Positions 1 to 6,023 of a stretch of DNA of 8,201 nt are shown here, piece after piece. Within the stretch, counting starts at the first letter, position 1. Each line of letters starts with the position of its first letter. Position numbers and translations under genes: made by a program. The stretch comes from an uncultured Enterobacter sp. (GTDB lineage: Bacteria > Pseudomonadota > Gammaproteobacteria > Enterobacterales > Enterobacteriaceae), in contig CAMKZP010000144.1 of NCBI GenBank assembly GCA_946477805.1, positions 1 through 8,201 of the forward strand, written 5' to 3'. The notes beneath the pieces were generated by a model. That model did no database searches. It saw nothing but the letters and a program-made list of their open reading frames with translations, and was not told the DNA's origin.

Positions 1-466
1 TCATCTCCAGATAGGTCAGCGCCAGCTCTTTAACCTCGCTGGTGGCTTCTCCTGCGACAAAATCGATGATCTCTTTACCGAAATAGTGGATCACCGCCGC
101 CAGAACGATCGAAAAGAGGGTCATGATCATCAGCGACTGACGTGCCGCTTCGCGGGCGCGCTTCGGGTCAAGCTTGCCGAGGCTAAACGCAACGACCACC
201 GTTGTGCCAAGATCAATGGCGGCAAAGAAGGATATCACCACCATGTTAAAGCTGTCCGCCAGCCCGACGCCGGCCATCGCCTCTTTACCGAGCCAGCTCA
301 CCAGGAAGGTGCTGAGCACGCCCATCAGCAGGACGCAGGTGTTCTCCAGAAAGATAGGCACGGCAAGGGGGGTGATTTCACGCCAGAACAGAACACGATA
401 GCTTTTGCGTTTTGCATACCATGGCGTGCGCATAATCGCCTGGCGTAGAGGGGCGGTGACGTTCAA
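1..466 (-). CDS. yeeO: MATE family multidrug/toxin efflux transporter, EmmdR/YeeO type (N-terminal part, runs off window)
   Basis: Inner-membrane antiporter of the MATE family; relatives export drugs and toxic compounds using ion gradients. The visible ~155 residues contain the family's N-terminal region: a basic start (WYAKRKSYRVLFWREITPLA), then three hydrophobic segments around PIFLENTCVLLMGVLSTFLV, FNMVVISFFAAIDLGTTVVV and SLMIMTLFSIVLAAVIHYFG. These closely match E. coli YeeO as I recall it. The reading frame was translated by hand and is open to base 1, with no stop, so the C-terminal two thirds lie outside. Start choice: the frame opens after a TGA near 503. A TTG at 466 has a well-placed TAAGG six bases upstream, and the residues after it still align with YeeO. 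An ATG at 433 has only a weak AGGCG upstream. I prefer TTG 466 but 433 is possible. It is transcribed away from the tRNA gene. The family call is secure; the start is not. Confidence 0.9.
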   Translation of the reverse strand, partial: MNVTAPLRQAIMRTPWYAKRKSYRVLFWREITPLAVPIFLENTCVLLMGVLSTFLVSWLGKEAMAGVGLADSFNMVVISFFAAIDLGTTVVVAFSLGKLDPKRAREAARQSLMIMTLFSIVLAAVIHYFGKEIIDFVAGEATSEVKELALTYLEM

Positions 467-614
467 AATGGACCTTAGCGAGAAAGTTGAAACTCCATTT
501 CAAATGATGGGGTAGAAATGCTCATCCTGCAAAGTATTTTCCATAAAAGATGTTTGGATTTACAACAAAGTGACGACAGAATCAGCAATCAATCGCTTTT
601 CCCTAAGATCAGGT

Positions 615-642
615 TTGACAAAACTTTTTTCGCCGTTAATAT
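615..642 (+). promoter_or_regulatory. Predicted sigma-70 promoter of the tRNA-Asn gene
   Basis: A perfect -35 hexamer TTGACA (615-620) is followed after 16 bases by TAATAT (637-642), a 4/6 match to the -10 consensus. The stretch immediately after it (gagcctcc, 643-650) is GC-rich, as expected for the discriminator of a stringently controlled stable-RNA promoter. It lies 17 bases upstream of the mature tRNA 5' end. The -10 assignment could shift by one or two bases. Confidence 0.6.
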
Positions 643-658
643 GAGCCTCCACACCGAT

Positions 659-734
659 TCCTCTGTAGTTCAGTCGGTAGAACGGCGGACTGTTAATCCG
701 TATGTCACTGGTTCGAGTCCAGTCAGAGGAGCCA
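659..734 (+). tRNA. tRNA-Asn (anticodon GTT)
   Basis: A complete 76-base tRNA with encoded CCA. The acceptor stem pairs TCCTCTG (659-665) with CAGAGGA (724-730), G731 is the discriminator and CCA is 732-734. The anticodon stem pairs 685-689 with 697-701, including one G-U pair, and presents GTT at 692-694. The T arm pairs ACTGG (707-711) with CCAGT (719-723) around TTCGAGT. The sequence appears identical to the E. coli asn tRNAs. It decodes AAC/AAU. Asn tRNA genes exist in several copies in enterobacteria, so no specific locus name (asnT/U/V/W) is assigned. It has its own promoter and terminator and is monocistronic. Confidence 0.98.
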
Positions 735-735
735 A
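719..735 (+). other. Unoccupied attB-type integration site at the tRNA-Asn 3' end
   Basis: The 17 bases CCAGTCAGAGGAGCCAA match the core attachment sequence at which the yersiniabactin high-pathogenicity island and related integrative elements insert into asn tRNA genes. Downstream there is no integrase gene, no second copy of this sequence and no foreign-looking DNA; the tRNA terminator and conserved yeeX follow at once. The sequence match is direct, while use as an insertion site in this strain is inferred. Confidence 0.6.
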
Positions 736-742
736 ATTTAAG

Positions 743-768
743 AAGCCTGCTTTTAGAGCAGGCTTTTT
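743..768 (+). terminator. Rho-independent terminator of tRNA-Asn
   Basis: A perfect 9-bp stem, AAGCCTGCT (743-751) with AGCAGGCTT (757-765), has a five-base loop and runs into a T tract (764-768, then gctttttc). It begins nine bases after the tRNA CCA end. Confidence 0.9.
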
Positions 769-825
769 GCTTTTTCGAATTCGGGAAATTGTCGGGTGGC
801 AGCTTGATGCCACACTGCGGGAAAT

Positions 826-858
826 AAAAAAGGCTCTCTGTCACCAGAGAGCCTTTTT
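826..858 (-). terminator. Rho-independent terminator of yeeX (bidirectional)
   Basis: AAAAAGGCTCTCTG (827-840) pairs perfectly with CAGAGAGCCTTTTT (845-858) around a four-base loop. Read on the minus strand the stem ends in six U residues (826-831), 15 bases after the yeeX stop codon. The plus-strand reading also ends in five T residues, so it can back up the tRNA terminator. Confidence 0.9.
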
Positions 859-873
859 CGCAATCAGCAGCGG

Positions 874-1209
874 TTACTCGCTTTTTGCTTCCGCGCTTTT
901 GATCTCGCCCATTACCTTCAGCTTTTTAGAGATCTCGCGACGCTCTTTGGAAATCTCAGCATTTTTGATGATGTAGTCATCAACGCGATCTTCGTAATCG
1001 CTCTTCATGCTGGCGATAATGCCCTGGATAGCTTCAACGCTCATGCCTGGCTTGATGTAGTCGCTCAGGTTGTCCAGCAGGAGAACGCGCTTCTGGTTGT
1101 CACGGATCTTCTTCTCTACGTCCTGGATTTCACGCTGCAGTTTGTTTTTGCGGCGGAACAGGCGGACGAACTCCAGAACATCCTGGAACGAAGGCTTGGT
1201 AGTTTCCAT
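874..1209 (-). CDS. yeeX: DUF496 (UPF0265) family protein YeeX
   Basis: A 111-residue cytoplasmic protein (E. coli YeeX is about 109) of unknown molecular function. It is highly charged, with no signal peptide or membrane segment. Two helical, coiled-coil-like stretches are visible: roughly residues 15-45 (RLFRRKNKLQREIQDVEKK onward) and 72-105 (ending KERREISKKLKVMGEIKSAE), separated by a short region containing YIKPGMSVEAI. The ATG at 1209 is preceded by AGGGGT at good distance, supporting the start. It has its own strong terminator and 168 bases separate it from yeeA, so it is probably a single-gene transcript. Promoter candidates lie upstream (-10-like TATGAT at 1316-1321 or TATACT at 1298-1303), but neither has a convincing -35, so none is called. 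Confidence 0.95.
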   Translation of the reverse strand: METTKPSFQDVLEFVRLFRRKNKLQREIQDVEKKIRDNQKRVLLLDNLSDYIKPGMSVEAIQGIIASMKSDYEDRVDDYIIKNAEISKERREISKKLKVMGEIKSAEAKSE

Positions 1210-1377
1210 TTTTACACCCCTGATAATGTGAGATTCGGATTCGTTAAAGCACCCGTTGTAACAGTAACCTTACTGACAGCGGCCGCGATTGACAATGAGT
1301 ATATCGTTTAGCGCTATCATAACCCCAATTGATGCTGAATCGAAGCAGCAGCCGTCACATTAGGAGGTGGCTGCGTT

Positions 1378-2436
1378 TTATTTGCGCAGCGCGCGGCAAA
1401 TAAGATGCGACAACAGCTCCAGTTGCCGCGCCAGCTCCATGCTCAACCAGACGTAACCGTGTATCGGCGTTTCCGCCACGTTATCGCCCTGCCGCTCGTT
1501 CATCAGCTGCTTCAGCTCGGCAACAATCTCTGTCAGCCGCTCGCTGTTCGCCAGTATCGGCTGCGGATTTCCCTCGTAGAGCGCGTGGGCGATGGTCAAC
1601 AGGGTTTGCTGCGTCATCTGCTGCGTCTCTTTCAGCGTGTGCGCATTAAGCATCAGCAGATGGCTGGGACGCGACGCCCAGTGGGCGTTAATTTGCAGCT
1701 CCAGCATGCAGACCAGATTGCGGCTGACGGTCTGGATAGCCTCAAGAATCGCTTTCTGGATGTGCGTTTCTTTGCTGACCGGGGCGATCAGGCCGCGCAT
1801 TTTGACGACGTCGTTAAGGATTTTTTGCAGGTGCTTTTCGAGCCGCGGGCGCTCCACCAGATTAGGGGAAAACCCGGCCTGATAGACGCGGTTAAATGCG
1901 GTAACGTAGTTTGCCATCTGGATGCGCCAGTGCAGAAACGCGCGCTGCGGCCAGATACCCGTAAACAGCATCGCCAGCAGGGACCCCAGGATGACGTCTC
2001 CGCTTCGCCACAGCGCGGTCGTCATGTCCCCCGCCGGGGCGCCAACCACCACGGCAAGCGTGATGCCAATCAGCAGCGCCTGGTACGGTTTTTTACCCAG
2101 CGCCAGCCAGCCGCACAGGAACATCGCCGCAGCGCACCACAGCAGCATCACCGGGAAGGAGATGAGCTCCAGCTTCAGGGCAATTAACCCCAGCGCAGAG
2201 CCCAAAACGGTGCCGCCAATACGCTCGAACGCGCGCGGCACGACGTTTCCCCAGAACGATATCGGCCCCATGATGACCACCAGCGTGATCAGCGGCCAGG
2301 TCCCTTCAGGGATATCCAGCAGTCGCACCAGGATAAACGTCAAAATAAAGGCCAGCGCGATGCGGCACCCGTGCACCACGCGGTAATGTTTATACAGCCG
2401 AATTTCAAACGGCGTTAATGATTTGTCGGGACGCAC
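1378..2436 (-). CDS. yeeA: Inner-membrane FUSC-family protein YeeA
   Basis: A 352-residue protein of the aromatic-acid/fusaric-acid exporter-like (FUSC) superfamily; its substrate is not established. The N-terminal half carries about six hydrophobic segments (near 25-41, 47-60, 74-88, 92-110, 119-133 and 147-162), with the conserved stretch GPISFWGNVVPRAFERIGG between the second and third and LGKKPYQALLIG before the fifth. The C-terminal half is a soluble, helix-rich domain ending LICRALRK. Start: the frame stays open upstream to 2547, but homology with E. coli YeeA (352 aa) begins at RPDKSLTPFEIR. A GTG at 2436 lies there with GGAG (2444-2447) seven bases upstream. Upstream codons show no homology and run through the sbmC-yeeA hairpin. 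The gene is downstream of sbmC on the same strand, with a 91-base gap, so partial cotranscription is possible. Confidence 0.93.
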   Translation of the reverse strand: MRPDKSLTPFEIRLYKHYRVVHGCRIALAFILTFILVRLLDIPEGTWPLITLVVIMGPISFWGNVVPRAFERIGGTVLGSALGLIALKLELISFPVMLLWCAAAMFLCGWLALGKKPYQALLIGITLAVVVGAPAGDMTTALWRSGDVILGSLLAMLFTGIWPQRAFLHWRIQMANYVTAFNRVYQAGFSPNLVERPRLEKHLQKILNDVVKMRGLIAPVSKETHIQKAILEAIQTVSRNLVCMLELQINAHWASRPSHLLMLNAHTLKETQQMTQQTLLTIAHALYEGNPQPILANSERLTEIVAELKQLMNERQGDNVAETPIHGYVWLSMELARQLELLSHLICRALRK

Positions 2437-2477
2437 ACCCGCTCTCCAGCTACACGGCAAAGCGTAATTGTACTGTG

Positions 2478-2510
2478 TTTTCAGCCGGGTGGATCCTTCC
2501 CGGCTGAAAA
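2478..2510. other. 12-bp inverted repeat (stem-loop) between sbmC and yeeA
   Basis: TTTTCAGCCGGG (2478-2489) pairs perfectly with CCCGGCTGAAAA (2499-2510) around a nine-base loop holding GGATCC. On both strands the arm runs T's first and A's last, so no U tract follows the stem. The polarity is wrong for a standard intrinsic terminator. It could act as an RNA-stabilising or attenuating hairpin in an sbmC-yeeA transcript. The structure is seen; the role is inference. Confidence 0.6.
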
Positions 2511-2527
2511 ACCTACGTTTAGCAGGG

Positions 2528-3001
2528 TTAACCCACCTTGTGCTCAACCGCTACGTACATCTCAATATCCCAGTAGCCATCTGCGTTGCCGTCGTTGAGG
2601 TAACGCTCGAAGCAGGGTTTGGGCGCTATCTGGTATTTGTTGTCCTGCAGGAGGGAGTTAAAGAACTGGTACCACGGGGTGGCAAAGTCATCATTTTCGA
2701 CGCGCGCCGTCGCGATGGCATAGTCCCCGGCGGCAATTTCGGTCATTATCACCCCTTCGCTATTTTCGGGGATGATAAAATCATCCGGTACGGTGACTGC
2801 CGTATCGCAGCGCAGCTTTTCTGCCGGCACTTCATCCGGGTTATCGTAGTAGACAGCCACCCACTCCAGCGGCTGAACGTGACGCCCGTCCACCCACATG
2901 ACCAGCTGCTCGAAGCCCTGCTTTACCGTTTTCTCCCACGGCCCCACGAGGTGAAAGCCTGCAATTTTACGTTTCTGTTGCTGCCTGATGCTGTAGTCCA
3001 T
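2528..3001 (-). CDS. sbmC: DNA gyrase inhibitor SbmC (GyrI)
   Basis: A 157-residue cytoplasmic protein, the same length as E. coli SbmC. That protein binds DNA gyrase, damps its supercoiling activity and protects cells against gyrase poisons such as microcin B17 and CcdB. The whole protein is one GyrI-like domain. Hallmarks include IAGFHLVGPWEKTVKQGFEQ near the N-terminus, WVAVYYDNPDEVPAEKLRCD in the middle, and PWYQFFNSLLQD and DGYWDIEMYVAV towards the end. The frame remains open 11 codons further upstream, to 3034, but the ATG at 3001 has GGAGG four bases before it. It gives the family length, and the upstream codons lie inside the LexA box. The gene has its own SOS-type promoter. Confidence 0.96.
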   Translation of the reverse strand: MDYSIRQQQKRKIAGFHLVGPWEKTVKQGFEQLVMWVDGRHVQPLEWVAVYYDNPDEVPAEKLRCDTAVTVPDDFIIPENSEGVIMTEIAAGDYAIATARVENDDFATPWYQFFNSLLQDNKYQIAPKPCFERYLNDGNADGYWDIEMYVAVEHKVG

Positions 3002-3016
3002 GCTGCCTCCGTTTAT

Positions 3017-3036
3017 TACTGTGTATTTATACACTA
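3017..3036 (-). promoter_or_regulatory. Predicted LexA box (SOS operator) of sbmC
   Basis: TACTGTGTATTTATACACTA matches the LexA consensus pattern CTGT-N8-ACAG except that the last half-site reads ACAC. The spacing is exact and the core is AT-rich, as in known boxes. It starts 15 bases upstream of the sbmC start codon and overlaps the predicted -10. E. coli sbmC is known to be SOS-induced. The single mismatch predicts somewhat weaker LexA binding. Confidence 0.7.
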
Positions 3037-3062
3037 TAAAGTGGAATGCATATTATCGGCAA
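3033..3062 (-). promoter_or_regulatory. Predicted sigma-70 promoter of sbmC
   Basis: On the minus strand, TTGCCG (3057-3062, 4/6 to the -35 consensus) is followed after 18 bases by TATAGT (3033-3038, 5/6 to the -10 consensus). The -10 overlaps the LexA box, so bound LexA would block RNA polymerase. An alternative -10, TATAAA (3026-3031), lies inside the box. Confidence 0.5.
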
Positions 3063-3082
3063 ACGCGGAGTGTTTATTATGC

Positions 3083-3112
3083 GAGCAGACTCGCAACCCT
3101 GCCAGTCTGCTC
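3083..3112 (-). terminator. Hairpin after dacD, possible weak terminator
   Basis: GAGCAGACT (3083-3091) pairs perfectly with AGTCTGCTC (3104-3112) around a 12-base loop, starting seven bases beyond the dacD stop codon. On the minus strand it is followed by gcataataaac rather than a U tract. It may therefore be an RNA 3'-end-protecting hairpin or an inefficient terminator; dacD and sbmC could be partly cotranscribed. Confidence 0.4.
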
Positions 3113-3119
3113 CGGAAGG

Positions 3120-4277
3120 TTAGAGCTTTTGGTGCAGATAATCACCGAGGCGGGAGAAAATGCCCCCTTTCTCAACGCCTTCAAGCGTGACCAGCGGCCA
3201 GTGGGCCACCACCTTGTCGCGGTCATACAGCTGAATCTCCCCTACCCGCTGATGGGCGGCGATGGGGGCTTCCAGCTCTTTTTTATCCAGCACGTATTTG
3301 GCCTTAATGTTTGGCACCTCAGCTTTCGGCAAGGCCAGCCAGAAGTCCCGATCCGTGCCTAATTCGATCTGCTCTTTATCTCCGTACCAGATGCGCTCGG
3401 TGCCCACTTTTTTACCGTTCTGCAGGATTTGCACCGTATCGAAGTTTTGCTGTCCCCAGTGCAGCAGCTTGCGCGCCTGATCCTCACGTCCTTTCGGGCT
3501 ATCACCCCCCATGATTACCGCAATCTGCCCGTCCACCGCAGAGGCAATCAGGTTAAAGCCCGCCCCGGAGGTGTGCCCCGTTTTCAGTCCGTCCACGTTC
3601 AATGTTTTATCCCACAGCAGGCCGTTGCGGTTTTGCTGGGTTATTCCGTTCCACGTCAGGCTTTTCTCACTGTACATGTGGTAGAACTCCGGCTCACCGT
3701 GAATGATGGCGCGGGAAAGCACGGCCAAATCATAGGCGGAGCTGTGCTGCCCCGGCGCATCCAGCCCGTGGACCGTTTCAAAATGGGTATCGCGCAGGTT
3801 CAGTTTTTGCACATAGTCATTCATCATCTTCACGAACTGCGGCTGACCGCCCGCCACGTGGTCCGCCAGCGCGACGCAGGCGTCGTTGCCGGAGTCAACT
3901 ATCAGGCCGCGGCTGAGGTCACGCACCGAGACGCGATCGCCCTCCTTCAGAAACATCAGGGAGGAGCCGTCAAAAACCGGATTGCCCTTAGCCCACGCGT
4001 CGCGGCCTACGGTGACGATGTCGTCCGGGGTGATGCGGTGGCTATCAATGGCGCGATCGACAACATAGCCCGTCATCAGCTTGGTGAGGCTCGCCGGATT
4101 GCGCTGTTGATGCTCGTTGCCCGCCGTTAAGACCTGACCCGTGGTGTAATCCATTAGCACCCAGGAGCCCGCCTGGATGGCCGGCGGCTGCGGGGAGAAA
4201 TCCAACGGGTCAGCAGCCAGCGCGGATGAAATACTCGAAGCGAGTAAAGAAACAGCAATAAACAGACGGCGTTTCAA
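3120..4277 (-). CDS. dacD: D-alanyl-D-alanine carboxypeptidase DacD (penicillin-binding protein 6b)
   Basis: A periplasmic, membrane-associated enzyme that removes the terminal D-alanine from peptidoglycan pentapeptides. The 385-residue product has a signal peptide with likely cleavage after ALA21 (A-L-A, then ADPLD). The three active-site motifs of the SxxK acyltransferase family are present: SLTK at 63-66 with nucleophile S63, SGN at 129-131, and KTG at 232-234. A C-terminal PBP5-like beta domain follows, then a short amphipathic end (GGIFSRLGDYLHQKL) that probably anchors the enzyme to the inner membrane. The start is TTG: an in-frame TGA lies six codons upstream, no ATG fits, and GAGGA (4285-4289) is seven bases before the TTG. 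The protein is three residues shorter than my recollection of E. coli DacD (388), the gap falling after DGQ (residues 249-251). It is divergent from sbcB. Confidence 0.96.
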   Translation of the reverse strand: MKRRLFIAVSLLASSISSALAADPLDFSPQPPAIQAGSWVLMDYTTGQVLTAGNEHQQRNPASLTKLMTGYVVDRAIDSHRITPDDIVTVGRDAWAKGNPVFDGSSLMFLKEGDRVSVRDLSRGLIVDSGNDACVALADHVAGGQPQFVKMMNDYVQKLNLRDTHFETVHGLDAPGQHSSAYDLAVLSRAIIHGEPEFYHMYSEKSLTWNGITQQNRNGLLWDKTLNVDGLKTGHTSGAGFNLIASAVDGQIAVIMGGDSPKGREDQARKLLHWGQQNFDTVQILQNGKKVGTERIWYGDKEQIELGTDRDFWLALPKAEVPNIKAKYVLDKKELEAPIAAHQRVGEIQLYDRDKVVAHWPLVTLEGVEKGGIFSRLGDYLHQKL

Positions 4278-4487
4278 CGGTATATCCTCAGGTCATTAAA
4301 AATCGTTGACCTTTTTACGGGAGTTCTGATGTCGTTACCTGCCTTAATTGCAAAAAAATGTGACAGCGCGCCGGTTTTTCTCTGAATACGCCTCGCAAAT
4401 TTCATCCCTCACGGCGCTTTTTATTCGGCCTGTACTTCACGATCGTTTACCATAGAGACGTCAATTTTTAACAGGATGGTATTACTG
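4278..4487. promoter_or_regulatory. Divergent dacD-sbcB intergenic region
   Basis: This 210-base spacer must hold promoters for dacD (minus) and sbcB (plus). Isolated hexamers resemble promoter elements, such as TTGACC at 4306-4311 and TACCAT at 4448-4453 on the plus strand and TTGACG on the minus strand near 4459-4464. None is paired at proper spacing with a good partner. I see no operator, small gene or strong hairpin here. Confidence 0.35.
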
Positions 4488-5912
4488 GTGTCTGATTCTG
4501 CCGCGCGCCCAACATTTTTGTTCCATGATTACGAAACCTTTGGCACCCATCCGGCGCTGGACCGACCGGCGCAGTTTGCCGCCATCCGTACCGACGAGGA
4601 TTTTAACATCATCGGCGAACCCGAGGTGTTTTACTGCAGGCCCGCCGATGACTACCTGCCGCAGCCGGGCGCGGTAATGGTCACGGGCATTACGCCACAG
4701 GAAGCGCGGGATAAAGGGGTTAACGAAGCAGAATTCGCCCGCCGCATCCACGACCTTTTTACCGTCCCTAACACCTGCGTGGTGGGTTACAACAACATCC
4801 GTTTTGACGATGAAGTAACGCGCAATATTTTCTACCGCAACTTCTACGATCCCTATGCCTGGAGCTGGCAGAACCGCAATTCGCGCTGGGATCTCCTCGA
4901 CATCATGCGCGCCTGCTATGCGCTGCGTCCTGAAGGCATTAACTGGCCGGAGAATGAGGACGGGCTGACGAGCTTCCGGCTGGAACATCTGACGCGCGCA
5001 AACGGCATCGAACACAGCAACGCCCACGACGCGATGGCGGACGTCTACGCCACTATCGCCATGGCGAAGCTGGTTAAAACGGCGCAGCCGCGCCTGTTTG
5101 AGTATCTGCTAAGCCACCGCAGCAAGCATAAGCTGACCACCCTGATAGACGTGCCGCAGATGAAACCGCTGGTGCATATCTCCGGCATGTTCGGCGCATG
5201 GCGCGGCAATACCAGCTGGGTCGCCCCGCTGGCATGGCACCCCGATAACCGTAACGCGGTGATTATGGTCGATCTGGCCGGTGATATATCGCCCCTGCTG
5301 GAGCTTGACAGCGATACGCTGCGCGAGCGGCTCTACACCCCAAAAAATGAGCTCGGCGACCTGCCCGCCGTGCCCGTCAAGCTGGTGCACATCAATAAAT
5401 GCCCGGTACTGGCGCAGGCCAATACGCTGCGCCCTGAAGATGCCGACCGGCTGGGCATTGATCGCCAGCGCTGTCTGGATAACCTGAAGGTGCTGCGCGA
5501 CCACCCGCAGGTGCGCGAGAAAGTTGTCGCTATCTTTGCCGAAGCCGAGCCATTTGTGCCTTCAGAAAACGTCGATGCGCAGCTCTATAACGGTTTCTTC
5601 AGCGATGCCGACCGCGCGGCCATGAACATCGTTCTGCAAACCGAGCCGCGTAACCTGCCTGCGCTGGATATCACATTCGTGGATAAGCGTATCGATAAAC
5701 TGATATTTAACTATCGCGCGCGAAACTTTCCCGGCACGCTGGATGAAGCAGAGCAGGAGCGCTGGCTGCAGCACCGTCGTAACGTTTTTACGCCGGAATT
5801 CCTGCACGGCTACGCGCAGGAGCTGGAAATGCTTTATGGCCAGTATGAAGGGAATGCCGAGAAACAGGCGTTGCTGAAAGCCCTGTTCCAGTACGCGCAG
5901 GAAATTGTTTGA
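4488..5912 (+). CDS. sbcB: Exodeoxyribonuclease I (ExoI, SbcB)
   Basis: A processive 3'-5' exonuclease on single-stranded DNA that acts in recombination, mismatch repair and single-strand-end clean-up, and interacts with SSB in the characterised E. coli enzyme. The N-terminal DEDDh exonuclease domain is intact: D14 and E16 in FHDYET, D107 in RFDDE, and H180 and D185 in SNAHDAMAD. The SH3-like and C-terminal helical regions follow, with stretches such as KPLVHISGMFGAWRGNTSW and DAQLYNGFFSDADRAAMN nearly identical to E. coli ExoI. Length is 474 residues (E. coli 475). Start: an ATG at 4476 would have its only Shine-Dalgarno-like bases (AACAGG) touching it. A GTG at 4488 lies ten bases after AGGA and gives the expected N-terminus SDSAARPTFLF. 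I prefer GTG, with ATG as the alternative. A strong terminator follows. Confidence 0.95.
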   Translation: MSDSAARPTFLFHDYETFGTHPALDRPAQFAAIRTDEDFNIIGEPEVFYCRPADDYLPQPGAVMVTGITPQEARDKGVNEAEFARRIHDLFTVPNTCVVGYNNIRFDDEVTRNIFYRNFYDPYAWSWQNRNSRWDLLDIMRACYALRPEGINWPENEDGLTSFRLEHLTRANGIEHSNAHDAMADVYATIAMAKLVKTAQPRLFEYLLSHRSKHKLTTLIDVPQMKPLVHISGMFGAWRGNTSWVAPLAWHPDNRNAVIMVDLAGDISPLLELDSDTLRERLYTPKNELGDLPAVPVKLVHINKCPVLAQANTLRPEDADRLGIDRQRCLDNLKVLRDHPQVREKVVAIFAEAEPFVPSENVDAQLYNGFFSDADRAAMNIVLQTEPRNLPALDITFVDKRIDKLIFNYRARNFPGTLDEAEQERWLQHRRNVFTPEFLHGYAQELEMLYGQYEGNAEKQALLKALFQYAQEIV

Positions 5913-5923
5913 ATGATGAGTAT

Positions 5924-5958
5924 AAAAAAGCCGGAGGCGATGTCTCCGGCTTTTTTTT
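5924..5958 (+). terminator. Strong bidirectional rho-independent terminator between sbcB and plaP
   Basis: GCCGGAG (5930-5936) pairs with CTCCGGC (5944-5950), flanked by six A residues (5924-5929) and eight T residues (5951-5958) that extend the stem. It starts 12 bases after the sbcB stop. The minus-strand reading also ends in six U residues, so it can also terminate plaP transcripts. Confidence 0.92.
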
Positions 5959-5984
5959 GCCCCGTGGCGCGGGCTTACGGGTGC

Positions 5985-6019
5985 TGTAGGTCGGGTAAGG
6001 CGTAGCCGTCACCCGACGC
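5985..6019. repeat. REP (repetitive extragenic palindromic) element
   Basis: The sequence from TGTAGGTCGGGTAAGGCG to the CACCCGACGC end has the enterobacterial REP layout. An outer stem GTCGGGT (5990-5996) pairs with ACCCGAC (6011-6017), and an inner GGC (5999-6001) pairs with GCC (6005-6007). It ends five bases before the plaP stop codon. A second small inverted repeat, CCCGT/ACGGG (5961-5965 and 5977-5981), sits just before it. Only one copy is in the window, so family membership rests on resemblance. Confidence 0.75.
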
Positions 6020-6023
6020 GGAA

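Noticed and set aside
518..976. Plus-strand open frame of about 150 codons across the tRNA
   Set aside because: It runs through the tRNA-Asn gene, two terminators and the 3' end of yeeX; it has no coding character of its own.
1289..1320. Plus-strand TTGACA (1289-1294) with TATCAT (1315-1320) upstream of the yeeA 3' hairpin, as a promoter for a small RNA
   Set aside because: The spacer is 20 bases, too long for a normal sigma-70 promoter, and no better -10 lies at 16-18 bases.
1405..2187. Plus-strand open frame of 260 codons opposite yeeA
   Set aside because: Rich in Arg, Gln and His, as typical of antisense shadows, with no recognisable family; the yeeA product matches E. coli across its full length.
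2437..2547. N-terminal extension of yeeA to an upstream start at 2547
   Set aside because: The extension overlaps the end of sbmC, runs through the intergenic hairpin and has no similarity to YeeA; the GTG at 2436 has a good ribosome-binding site.
3429..4130. Long plus-strand open frame opposite dacD
   Set aside because: dacD has complete catalytic motifs and a signal peptide on the minus strand; the opposite frame is a shadow of its GC-rich codons.
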